From assembly GCA_043753895.1 (NCBI GenBank), contig JAYUWK010000073.1:1-64000 (forward strand): DNA of 64,000 bases, in the 5' to 3' direction. Below are positions 24,953 through 33,401 of this stretch, piece after piece. The stretch's first letter is position 1. Every line of letters begins with the position of its first letter. The notes below the pieces were generated by a model, which was given only the letters and a program-made list of their open reading frames with translations, was not told the origin of the DNA and searched no databases. This DNA is from WLMZ01 sp043753895 (GTDB lineage Bacteria > Actinomycetota > Acidimicrobiia > Acidimicrobiales > Ilumatobacteraceae). Position numbers and translations under genes: made by a program.

Positions 24953-25324
24953 ATGCCAGCAACACCCCGCAGAGCCCGCAATTTCGGCGGTAGCTCGCAA
25001 CACCAGAAACTGATGATGGCCAACTTGGCCGCGTCGTTGTTCGCCGCGGAGGCGATCGTGACCACCGAGGCCAAGGCCAAGGCCCTGCGCCCCATTGCCG
25101 AAAAGCTCATCACCAAGGCCAAGAAGGCCACCGACGATGACCCCATGCGCGTGCACCGCATCCGCCAGATTCAGGGCTACCTCGGCGACCGTGAGATGAC
25201 GCACAAGTTGGTCATTGATGTGGCCCCTCGCTACAGCGAGCGCAACGGTGGCTATCTGCGCATCTACAAGCTCGGACCGCGCCAAGGCGACAACGCCCAA
25301 ATGGCACGCATCGAACTGGTCTAG
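24953..25324 (+). CDS. rplQ: 50S ribosomal protein L17
   Basis: 123 residues, starting MPATPRRARNFGGSS. The LAASLFAAEAIVTTEAKAKALRPIAEKLI segment (shown in part) and DVAPRYSERNGGY are diagnostic. L17 sits at the tunnel exit region. It is the last gene of the alpha operon; a hairpin follows 38 bp later. Confidence 0.97.
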   Translation: MPATPRRARNFGGSSQHQKLMMANLAASLFAAEAIVTTEAKAKALRPIAEKLITKAKKATDDDPMRVHRIRQIQGYLGDREMTHKLVIDVAPRYSERNGGYLRIYKLGPRQGDNAQMARIELV

Positions 25325-25361
25325 ACCGTTGCCGGACCGCGGCGCTGCAGAGAACGTGAAG

Positions 25362-25390
25362 GAGCCCGTCGCATTGCGACGGGCTCGTTT
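25362..25390 (+). terminator. Hairpin after rplQ overlapping the truA start
   Basis: A perfect 11-bp stem (GAGCCCGTCGC 25362-25372 with 25376-25386) and 3-nt loop ATT is followed by GTTTCGTT. It looks like a rho-independent terminator. It also covers part of the candidate Shine-Dalgarno AAGGAG (25359-25364) and puts the TTG start of truA at the loop, so it might instead control truA translation. Confidence 0.5.
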
Positions 25391-26180
25391 CGTTGTCGCC
25401 TACGACGGCTCAGGGTTCCACGGCTTTGCCCCGAACCCCGATGTCGACACCGTCGTCGGAGTGCTGTCCGAGGCCATCAGTCGCATCTCGCGACATCCGG
25501 TGCATCTTGTCGGGGCCGGTCGTACTGATGCTGGTGTGCACGCCTGGGGTCAGGTCATCAGCTGCGAGCTTGCAGCAACGGTTGATCTCGGCGACCTCGT
25601 TCGACACGTGAACCGCATGTGCGCACCGCGCGTCGTCGTGCGCGATGCCGCCTGGGTCGCCGACGACTTCAGCGCGCGTTTCAGCGCGACGTGGCGGCAC
25701 TATCGCTATACCGTGCTCAACGACCCGGTGCCGAATCCGTTCCTGGCCAACACGGCATGGCATGTGCATCAACCGTTGTTGCTGCCGGCGATGCAACTCG
25801 CCTGCGATCCACTGATTGGCGAGCATGACTTCACCACATTCTGTCGTCAGCCCAAGGCAACGCCGGGTGAGCGGGAGCCCTCGATGCGTCGACGCGTGAT
25901 GCTCGCGAGCTGGTCCGACATCACCGAGGAAATGCGCCCGTTTGTCGGCGGTGCGCGAGTGCTCCGATTCGAGATTCGGGCGAACGCGTTCTGTCATCAG
26001 ATGGTGCGCTCGATCGTTGGCACCCATATCGATGTGGGCCGCGGACGATTTCATGCCGGCGAGATCCGCACGATGATGCGGAGCCACAATCGAAAGGCCG
26101 GAGGCGATGTCGCGCCGGCCCACGGGCTCATGCTCTGGGAGGTGGGCTTCGATGGGCCGCGCTGGGACACTCAGCGCTGA
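25374..26180 (+). CDS. truA: tRNA pseudouridine(38-40) synthase TruA
   Basis: 268 residues from TTG 25374. The catalytic Asp is in AGRTDAGVHAWGQV; FVVAYDGSGFHGFA and FCHQMVRSIVGTHIDVGRG are typical. The start is uncertain: AAGGAG lies 9 nt before TTG 25374, while GTG 25356 and TTG 25329 are in-frame alternatives. It modifies U38-U40 in tRNA anticodon stems. rplQ-truA-rplM-rpsI is a common actinobacterial order. Confidence 0.92.
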   Translation: MRRARFVVAYDGSGFHGFAPNPDVDTVVGVLSEAISRISRHPVHLVGAGRTDAGVHAWGQVISCELAATVDLGDLVRHVNRMCAPRVVVRDAAWVADDFSARFSATWRHYRYTVLNDPVPNPFLANTAWHVHQPLLLPAMQLACDPLIGEHDFTTFCRQPKATPGEREPSMRRRVMLASWSDITEEMRPFVGGARVLRFEIRANAFCHQMVRSIVGTHIDVGRGRFHAGEIRTMMRSHNRKAGGDVAPAHGLMLWEVGFDGPRWDTQR

Positions 26181-26326
26181 CGGCTCGTGGCCGTTTCAAG
26201 CTCGTCAAGCGCATGATCTGAGTCACAGGGAGCGTTGAAGCCAACACGCGGCATCGTCGTGCACTTCGGACATGCGTACCGATGGCGTCGTTGCAGCTAT
26301 CTGCGCTTACATGGAGGGGATCCGCA

Positions 26327-26985
26327 GTGCGCTTCTCACTAGCAAACATCCACGTTCAGGTCAGCCGCAGACCTCCGGTTGACCCTTCACACGTGCCGGT
26401 GCTCCAAACGGAGACTCTCGCCGCTGCCGCGCCCAGCGCTCGGCTCTTCGATGACCGGTCTGACTACAAGGGCACCTGGTCGGCCCTTTGGACCAACGAG
26501 CATGACGCTGCAATGTGGGTCGCCGGTTACGTTGATGAGGACGAGCTCGCCGTCTCTGCAGGCAAGACCGTCAACCTCCTGATGAGTGCTCTCGACATTC
26601 AGACAACAGACCGAGTACTGGAGATCGGATGTGGCATCGGCAGGGTCGGTAAGGCCTTGGCCCCGCTGTGCGATACATGGATTGGTGCCGACATATCGGC
26701 TGGCATGATTGCGGCAGCACGTCATCGTCTCGCTGATCAACTGAATGTTGAGTTTGTGGAACTGGCCACCGTGGGCTTGGCCGAAATCGAAGATGCTTCT
26801 GTCGACGTGGTCTACTGCACGGTCGTCTTCATGCGTCGTATCCGCTGGATGCACGGCCAGCGCAGATCGGAATGGTCTCGACGGGCAATGAACTGTTGTC
26901 CTACGGCGAGTGGGCTGGCTTTCACAACATCGAGATTCGGCGATGGGATAACGCCTGGGTTGGACTTATTGGTACCAAACCGTAA
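26327..26985 (+). pseudogene. Decayed SAM-dependent methyltransferase (internal deletion plus frameshift)
   Basis: From GTG 26327 (GGAGGGG 7 nt upstream) one frame encodes about 169 residues of a class I methyltransferase (motif I VLEIGCGIGRVGKAL, then GADISAGMI, up to VVYCTVVFM at about 26831). Homology then continues in another frame from about 26836 (YPLDARPAQIGMVSTG...) to TAA 26983-26985. The middle part expected in the family is missing, so a deletion and frameshift have destroyed it. The downstream part of the first frame (to 27067) looks like junk. The insert separates truA from rplM. Confidence 0.75.
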
Positions 26986-27165
26986 ATGGGGAGCGATTCG
27001 ACGTCCCGTGTTCGAACGCGCCTTTTCTGGACTCGGTCTGAGGATCATGAGCTTGTCGTCGCCGTGATGTCACTATCGGAGGAACTTCGATACATCCGGC
27101 ACTGGCGACTGAACCTCGACGTTTTGAGAGATTGTCAGGAGGGACGAATTTCGCGTGGGATCTGA
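26986..27165 (+). CDS. Hypothetical 59-residue ORF
   Basis: ATG 26986 follows directly on the TAA of the decayed methyltransferase. The product is charged, with no signal or membrane segment (ends in LDVLRDCQEGRISRGI). I do not recognise it, and it may be part of the same degenerate insert. No good ribosome-binding site is seen. Confidence 0.2.
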   Translation: MGSDSTSRVRTRLFWTRSEDHELVVAVMSLSEELRYIRHWRLNLDVLRDCQEGRISRGI

Positions 27166-27245
27166 TTGCCGATTACGGCGCGACACCCCTATCCTTGTTT
27201 GGTTCCCGGTGGCAGCCGGTCGGCGCCCCGACGAAGGAAGCTCTT

Positions 27246-27695
27246 ATGATGCGTACATACAGTCCCAAAGCAAGCGAAATCACCCACGCCTGGCACGTCA
27301 TCGACGCCGAGGGCTTGGTCCTCGGTCGTATGTGCACCGAGGCAGCACGGGTGCTGCGCGGCAAGCACAAGCCGACGTTCGCCCCCCACATGGATAGCGG
27401 CGACCACGTGGTCATCATCAACGCCGCCAAGGTCGTGCTCACCTCTGACAAGGCGTCCAAGAAGGGTGTGCACCGCTACAGCGGCTACCCCGGTGGCCTC
27501 AAGACCGAGACCTACGCCAGCCTCATGGGCCGCAAGCCCGAAGAGGCCGTGCGCAACAGCATCCGTGGCATGCTCCCCAAGGGCCCGCTCGGTCGTCAGA
27601 TGATCACCAAGCTCAAGGTGTACGCAGGTGCCGAGCACCCGCATGCAGCTCAGATGCCCGTCGTATTGGATCTCTCAGCGGCCAAGGCCCGCTGA
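27246..27695 (+). CDS. rplM: 50S ribosomal protein L13
   Basis: 149 residues starting MMRTYSPKASEI; ATG 27249 gives the more usual MRTYSPK. AAGGAA (27234-27239) is well spaced for either. HVVIINAAKVVLTSDKASKK and GRKPEEAVRNSIRGMLP are conserved. L13 is an early 50S assembly protein. It forms an operon with rpsI 22 bp downstream. Confidence 0.96.
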   Translation: MMRTYSPKASEITHAWHVIDAEGLVLGRMCTEAARVLRGKHKPTFAPHMDSGDHVVIINAAKVVLTSDKASKKGVHRYSGYPGGLKTETYASLMGRKPEEAVRNSIRGMLPKGPLGRQMITKLKVYAGAEHPHAAQMPVVLDLSAAKAR

Positions 27696-27717
27696 GCATT
27701 CGGAGAGTTGAATCACC

Positions 27718-28113
27718 ATGGGCACGAAGCCACTCACGCAAACCACTGGTCGTCGTAAGGAATCCGTTGCACGCGTTCGCCTGCGTCCGGGTACCGGCAT
27801 CGTCACGGTGAACGGGCGTACGTTCGAGAACTACTTCCCCACCGCGATGGCACGCATGATCGTCAGCGAACCGCTGCGCCTGACCAACACCGAAGAGGTG
27901 TACGACATCGATGCAAGCATCTTCGGTGGTGGCATCAGCGGCCAAGCGGGTGCACTGCGTATGGGCATTGCTCGCTCGCTCATCGAGCTCGATCCCGAGC
28001 AGCGCCCAGCACTGAAGAAGGCCGGCCTGCTTACCCGCGACGCTCGTCGCAAGGAGAGCAAGAAGTACGGTCTCAAAAAGGCCCGTAAGGCTCCTCAGTA
28101 CACCAAGCGCTGA
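27718..28113 (+). CDS. rpsI: 30S ribosomal protein S9
   Basis: 131 residues with TTGRRKESVARVRLRPG and the basic C-terminus ending KKARKAPQYTKR, whose last residues reach the P-site tRNA. GGAGAG precedes the ATG. glmM starts 1 bp after the stop, so the transcript may continue. Confidence 0.97.
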   Translation: MGTKPLTQTTGRRKESVARVRLRPGTGIVTVNGRTFENYFPTAMARMIVSEPLRLTNTEEVYDIDASIFGGGISGQAGALRMGIARSLIELDPEQRPALKKAGLLTRDARRKESKKYGLKKARKAPQYTKR

Positions 28114-28114
28114 T

Positions 28115-29455
28115 TTGCTGCGCTTCGGCACCGACGGTGTGCGCGGCGTCGCGCTCACGGAAGTCACAACCGACTATGTGTGCGCCCTCGGTGCAGCCGT
28201 GGCTGCGGTGCTGGGTGGGACAACCTGGCTGATCGGTCGCGATACGCGCGAGTCGGGTGCGGTGCTGGAGGCTTCACTCGCCGACGGACTGCGTTCGCGC
28301 CAGCAAGTGCCGGTGCTCTGCGGCGTCATCCCCACGCCCGCGCTCGCGCTCTTGTCGCAGCAGCTCGGCGTGCCGGCGGCGATGATCACGGCCTCACACA
28401 ATCCGTACCAGGACAATGGCGTGAAGGTTTTCGCGGCAGGCGGGACCAAGCTCACCGACGAGGTCGAGGCTCGCATCGAGCGCGAGCTCGAGACCGAGTT
28501 GGCTCGCGGGCGTTCCGGCACAGCCGATGCGTGCGAGGTGCCAGCCGTCGACGTGATGCCCGACGCCGTCGATCAGTACATCGCGCACGTCATGGCACTC
28601 TTCCCAGTTGGCGCGCTGGGCGGTCTGCGGGTCGTCCTCGACTGCGCCAACGGCGCCATGAGTGTGGCCGCACCGGCCGTGGTGGCGGCACTCGGTGCCG
28701 AGGTCGTCGTCATTCATGCTGAGCCCGATGGCATCAACATCAACGCCGAGTGCGGCGCCACCCATCCTGCGTCGCTAGCGGCGGCTGTTGTTGCTTGCGG
28801 GGCAGATGTGGGTCTTGCATTCGACGGCGACGGAGATCGCGTGATCGCGATCGACAATCGTGGTCATGTGGTCGACGGCGATCGCGTCATTGCGCTCGGT
28901 GCACTGCAGCTGAAAGCCGAGGGCCAACTCACCGGTAACGCCGTCGTCGTCACCGTGATGAGCAATCTCGGTTTTCACCGCGCGATGTATGCGGCGGATA
29001 TCGCTGTGGTCGCCACCGCAGTGGGTGATCGCTACGTGCTCGAGGCGCTCGAGGCCGGTAACCATGCTCTCGGTGGTGAGCAGAGCGGGCATGTGATTTA
29101 TCGGCATCTGGCCACAACCGGTGACGGGCTTCTTGCCGGTGTGCGGCTGTTGCACCACGTGCATACATCCGGTCGGACTCTTGCGGAAATGGCTACCGAC
29201 GTGATGACGAGCTACCCACAGGTATTGGTGAACGTTCGCGTGACCGAACGGCATCCGCATATCGTCGGTGAGTTGGCGGCCGAGATCGCCGCTGCGGAGG
29301 CATCCTTGGGCGGTGATGGGCGTGTACTCGTTCGCGCCAGCGGCACCGAGCCTCTGGTCCGGGTGATGGTCGAAGCGGCCACCGACGCACTGGCACGCGA
29401 GTGTGCCGACGCGTTGGCCGCAGCGGTCCACGCTCGTTTCGGCGCTCAGGGATAG
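28115..29455 (+). CDS. glmM: Phosphoglucosamine mutase
   Basis: 446 residues from TTG 28115 (MLRFGTDGVRG). The phospho-serine is Ser94 in ITASHNP, metal-binding Asp residues are in FDGDGDR, and the phosphate-binding loop is RASGTEPLVRVM. GlmM converts glucosamine-6-P to glucosamine-1-P for peptidoglycan precursors. It starts 1 bp after rpsI, a frequent linkage. The next gene is a GlmS-like protein supplying its substrate. Confidence 0.95.
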   Translation: MLRFGTDGVRGVALTEVTTDYVCALGAAVAAVLGGTTWLIGRDTRESGAVLEASLADGLRSRQQVPVLCGVIPTPALALLSQQLGVPAAMITASHNPYQDNGVKVFAAGGTKLTDEVEARIERELETELARGRSGTADACEVPAVDVMPDAVDQYIAHVMALFPVGALGGLRVVLDCANGAMSVAAPAVVAALGAEVVVIHAEPDGININAECGATHPASLAAAVVACGADVGLAFDGDGDRVIAIDNRGHVVDGDRVIALGALQLKAEGQLTGNAVVVTVMSNLGFHRAMYAADIAVVATAVGDRYVLEALEAGNHALGGEQSGHVIYRHLATTGDGLLAGVRLLHHVHTSGRTLAEMATDVMTSYPQVLVNVRVTERHPHIVGELAAEIAAAEASLGGDGRVLVRASGTEPLVRVMVEAATDALARECADALAAAVHARFGAQG

Positions 29456-29463
29456 CGCCGAAA
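29437..29463 (+). terminator. Hairpin at the end of glmM
   Basis: A perfect 10-bp stem (TTTCGGCGCT with AGCGCCGAAA) and 7-nt loop span the glmM stop codon. There is no T-run on the plus strand after it, so termination is plausible but not certain. Confidence 0.4.
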
Positions 29464-29559
29464 TCTGCCGACCCCGGACCTTCACGGCGGGGTAAAGATC
29501 GGGTGTGCGCTGCCTCGCTGCGGGCTGTGCCGCAGATGGCGGGGAGTAGCCTGTGGGCC

Positions 29560-32500
29560 ATGTGCGGGATCATTGCCATACTCAGTCGGCCGAGCACCCG
29601 GGCGGTGCCACTTCCTGGCGACATTCTCGATGCACTCGATCGGGCGATCGCGCATTCACCGGAAATGTCGGCGGTTGCCGAGGCAACGATTGCAGTCGAC
29701 ACGACTCTGCGCGGCGTTTCGGGGGTGCAGGCACTGGTCGGACGCCACGAGTTGGTGGCCGGTATCACGGCTCGCCTCGACCAGATCGAGGCGATGCTGC
29801 TCTCGGCCGAGCAGGCGCTCGAGGCTTCGACGGCGCTGCTTGCGGACCAGATCGAGAGCACCAACACGGTGCTCGGCGCGCTTCGCGACGCGTTATTCTC
29901 GATTCGACATGATCGTTTGCGCGCCGCGCGCGCCGTGCACGATCTCGCGGGGCGCGATGCCGGTGTGCCGGCGATTGCCGGTTACTTCGCTGTGCAACAG
30001 GCGCTGTCGGCTCTCGACCGCCTGGAGGTGCGCGGTCGCGACTCGGCCGGCGTGCATCTGTTCGTGTGGGGCCATGGCCTGTCGGCCGATGACCCCGCGG
30101 TGCGCTCGCTGCTCGCAGGTCGCAACGACAACGCGCTGTTCGCCGATCGATCCGTGCGCGTGGCCGGGAAATGCCTGAGCTTCGTGTACAAGGCGGCCGC
30201 CGAGATCGGTGAGCTCGGCGACAACACCAAGGCCCTCCGCGTGGCCATCGCCGGCGACGACCTGTTGCGCCTTGCTCTGTCGTCGCCGACGGCCCGACTC
30301 AGCCTGCTCGGTCATACGCGCTGGGCCAGCGTCGGTATCATCAGCGAGCCCAATTGTCATCCGCTGAACAGCGAAGAGATCGAGTCTGGTTACGACACCG
30401 GGCCGTATCTTGTGGGTGCGCTCAACGGCGATGTCGACAATCACGCCGATCTCAAGATCGAGCACAACCTGCGTATCGCGGGACCGATCACCACCGACGC
30501 CAAAGTGATTCCTGCTCTGGTGTCGCGCTTGTCGGCCGAGACCAATGGCGACATGGCCGAGGCCTTCCGTCGAACAGTTGCCAGCTTCGAGGGTAGCGTT
30601 GCCATCGGTGCCGCCAGCGCTGATCACCCCGATCAGGTGTTGCTCGCTCTGCGCGGGAGTGGCCAAGCGCTCTACGTCGGCTTGGCCGAGGATGCCTTCA
30701 TCGTTGCGAGCGAGCCCTATGGCGTGGTCGAGGAAACCAGTCGATTCGTGCGGATGGACGGCGAGACTCCCGCACATCCCGATCAGCCCAACAGTCGCGG
30801 GCAGCTGTTCGTGCTCTCGGGTGCGCTCTCTGGCGAACTCGCCGGAATCCGCCGCATCTCATACGACGGCACCGAGTTGCCGTTCGCAGCGACCGAGGTG
30901 GTCACGGCTGAGGTGACGACGCGCGACATCGATCGTGGTGACGCCCCGCACTTTCTGCTCAAGGAGATCAGTGAGGCGCCCGAAAGCTTCCGCAAGACCT
31001 TGCGCGGCAAGATCGCAGATCGCGACGGGCTGCTGCACGCATTTGTCGGCGATAGTTCGTTGCCGCCGTTCATTGCCGAGCGTCTGGCGAGCGGAGGGAT
31101 CCGCCGCGTACTCGTCATCGGTCAGGGCACGGCCGCCATTGCCGGCCGGAGTATGGCCGCCACGCTCGATGTGCTCACCGACGGTGGTCTCGATGTCGAC
31201 CCCATCGTTGCCACCGAGTTGAGCGGCTTCGGGATGCGACTCGACATGAGCGATACCTTGGTGGTGGCCGTCAGCCAGAGTGGCACCACCACCGACACGA
31301 ACCGCACCGTCGATCTCGTTCGTGGTCGTGGTGCTGCGGTGATCGGCATCGTGAACCGGCGCAACAGCGACCTGACCGACAAGGCCGATGGCGTGTTGTA
31401 CACATCTGATGGGCGCGACGTGGAGATGAGCGTCGCCTCCACCAAAGCGTTCTACGCGCAGGTGGCCGCCGGCACGTTGCTGGCTTGTGCCATCAGCGAG
31501 GCGGCCGGGCTCGGCTCGCCGCAGCGCCGCCACCAACTACTGACCTCATTGCGCGAGATTCCCGCTGCGATGCGCACGGTGTTGGGTCTGCGCGAACACA
31601 TTGCTGATGCAGCCCGCCGGTTTGCCCCGCAGCGCCGCTACTGGACCGTGGTGGGCAACGGACCCAACGCGGTCGCGGCCGAAGAGGTTCGGATCAAACT
31701 CAGCGAACTCTGTTACAAGAGCATCGCCTGCGACATCACCGAGGACAAAAAGCACATCGACCTGTCGTGTGAACCGCTCGTGCTCGTGTGCGCTGCCGGG
31801 CTCGTGGGTGGCACTGCCGATGATGTCGCCAAAGAAGTAGCGATCTTTCGGGCTCACAAGGCGCTTCCGATCGTGATCGCCACCGAGGGCGATGATCGCT
31901 TCAATGCGGCCGCACACGTCGTGGGTGTTCCGTCAGTGGACAGCGCACTCGCGTTCATTCTCTCGGCGATGGTGGGCCATCTCTTCGGCTACGAAGCAGC
32001 GCTTGCCATCGATGCGTCTGCCAGGCCGCTGCGCGAAGCGCGCGAGGTCATCGAGCGTGCGATTGCCACGTCCGAGGTCGGCGACGAAGTGGTGCGCCTC
32101 GTGCGTGCGCAGCTGACGCCGATCGCCGATCGGTTCTTCGCGGCGCTCAGTACCGGCGTGTACGACGGTCAGATGGAGGCATCGACTGCCGTTCGCGTAG
32201 TCGCGATGTTACGCGACGCGCTGAGTGCCAGTCCGCTCGAGTCGTATCAAGCCGACACGGGCAAGTTCGGCACGCCGAGTGTGCTCATCGACGACCTCAC
32301 GGCCGCGCTGACCCGTGCAATCGAGGAACTCACCCGCCCCATCGACGCCATCAAGCATCAAGCCAAAACCGTGACTGTGGGCATCAGCCGCAACGATGAA
32401 GGCGTCCTTGACCGCCAGTTAGTGCAATCGGTGCTCACGCTCGGCGTCGGCCGCGATCGGCTGTCGTATCGCACACTCAAGGTGCTCGCCGACCTCGACC

Positions 32501-32964
32501 CCGCGGTTGACGAAGTGGTGGGGTTCACGCGTTACGCAGTCGATGGCGATCCTGAATCAAACGATGCAACGATCACGATCGTCGATCGCGGCGGACTGTC
32601 ACGTGACGTCGTGAGTCGTGTGGAGCGCAACCCAGCCCTTGTCGGTACGAAGCGTCGCGTCGCTGCCGAACACGACGTCCTGGTGGCTCGCGGCCGAAGT
32701 GATGGCCGCACTGTTATCTTCGTGCCCGAGGTGAAAGCGAACCAGACCACCGGCATCACGTTGCTGCATGTGCGTTTGCACGATCGACTGCCGGCGGCGA
32801 TCATGCGTGGCGTCCTGCAGGGCTACGACCGGCGCTACAACCGCTTGGTCGACTGGGTGGCCGAGACCGAAGGCAGCTTCCGTGACGACCGACTCAGTGA
32901 GATCTCCGTTGCCGATCTGCTGATCCTGCCGATCAGCGAGGTCGCCGACCGTTGGCGGAGCTGA
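29560..32964 (+). CDS. Giant GlmS-like glutamine amidotransferase / double-SIS protein
   Basis: 1134 residues, against about 610 for normal GlmS. Cys2 of MCGIIAIL is the class II amidotransferase nucleophile. It is followed by an insertion of about 135 residues, partly helical, before the family resumes at ALDRLEVRGRDSAG (about 150-163). Two SIS sugar-phosphate domains follow (about 515-660, with SQSGTTTDT, and about 690-810, with VVGNGPNAVAAEE and ITEDKKHIDLS). About 300 extra C-terminal residues (about 830-1134) have no motif I know. ATG 29560 has TAGCCT 7 nt upstream. It is probably fructose-6-P to glucosamine-6-P, given glmM next door, but another role is possible. Confidence 0.8.
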   Translation: MCGIIAILSRPSTRAVPLPGDILDALDRAIAHSPEMSAVAEATIAVDTTLRGVSGVQALVGRHELVAGITARLDQIEAMLLSAEQALEASTALLADQIESTNTVLGALRDALFSIRHDRLRAARAVHDLAGRDAGVPAIAGYFAVQQALSALDRLEVRGRDSAGVHLFVWGHGLSADDPAVRSLLAGRNDNALFADRSVRVAGKCLSFVYKAAAEIGELGDNTKALRVAIAGDDLLRLALSSPTARLSLLGHTRWASVGIISEPNCHPLNSEEIESGYDTGPYLVGALNGDVDNHADLKIEHNLRIAGPITTDAKVIPALVSRLSAETNGDMAEAFRRTVASFEGSVAIGAASADHPDQVLLALRGSGQALYVGLAEDAFIVASEPYGVVEETSRFVRMDGETPAHPDQPNSRGQLFVLSGALSGELAGIRRISYDGTELPFAATEVVTAEVTTRDIDRGDAPHFLLKEISEAPESFRKTLRGKIADRDGLLHAFVGDSSLPPFIAERLASGGIRRVLVIGQGTAAIAGRSMAATLDVLTDGGLDVDPIVATELSGFGMRLDMSDTLVVAVSQSGTTTDTNRTVDLVRGRGAAVIGIVNRRNSDLTDKADGVLYTSDGRDVEMSVASTKAFYAQVAAGTLLACAISEAAGLGSPQRRHQLLTSLREIPAAMRTVLGLREHIADAARRFAPQRRYWTVVGNGPNAVAAEEVRIKLSELCYKSIACDITEDKKHIDLSCEPLVLVCAAGLVGGTADDVAKEVAIFRAHKALPIVIATEGDDRFNAAAHVVGVPSVDSALAFILSAMVGHLFGYEAALAIDASARPLREAREVIERAIATSEVGDEVVRLVRAQLTPIADRFFAALSTGVYDGQMEASTAVRVVAMLRDALSASPLESYQADTGKFGTPSVLIDDLTAALTRAIEELTRPIDAIKHQAKTVTVGISRNDEGVLDRQLVQSVLTLGVGRDRLSYRTLKVLADLDPAVDEVVGFTRYAVDGDPESNDATITIVDRGGLSRDVVSRVERNPALVGTKRRVAAEHDVLVARGRSDGRTVIFVPEVKANQTTGITLLHVRLHDRLPAAIMRGVLQGYDRRYNRLVDWVAETEGSFRDDRLSEISVADLLILPISEVADRWRS

Positions 32965-32967
32965 GCG

Positions 32968-33333
32968 ATGATCGGCATCGGTGTGGACGCCGTGGAGATC
33001 GAACGGTTTCGACGCTCACTCGCGCGCACCCCATCGATGCGCGACCGCCTGTTCACGACCGAGGAGCTCGACTATGTGGCACCGAAGTCAGATCCGGTTC
33101 CGTCGCTCGCCGTGCGGTTCGCCGCTCGCGAAGCAGTCATGAAAGCGCTCGGCGTGGGCCTTGGCGCGTTCGGATTCCACGAGGTCTGGGTCAGTCGTGC
33201 AGCCTCGGGAGCACCCTCGTTGTGCATCACGGGCCGAGCTCAGGAATTGGCCGAGGCGGCTGGCGTCACGCGATGGCATCTGTCCTTGACGCACAGCGAC
33301 CTGATGGCCATTGCGTATGTGGTGGCTGAATAG
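32968..33333 (+). CDS. acpS: Holo-[acyl-carrier-protein] synthase
   Basis: 121 residues. IGIGVDAVEIERF contains the first metal-binding Asp (Asp7), and RFAAREAVMKALG the second acidic residue and Lys of the phosphopantetheinyl transferase fold. It attaches 4'-phosphopantetheine from CoA to ACP. It starts 3 bp after the GlmS-like gene. Confidence 0.93.
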   Translation: MIGIGVDAVEIERFRRSLARTPSMRDRLFTTEELDYVAPKSDPVPSLAVRFAAREAVMKALGVGLGAFGFHEVWVSRAASGAPSLCITGRAQELAEAAGVTRWHLSLTHSDLMAIAYVVAE

Positions 33334-33401
33334 TCGGCGCGGCGTCGTTGATCGCCAACAGTCGAGGGTCGTGAACTCCCCAGATCGCTACGCTGACGCC
33401 C

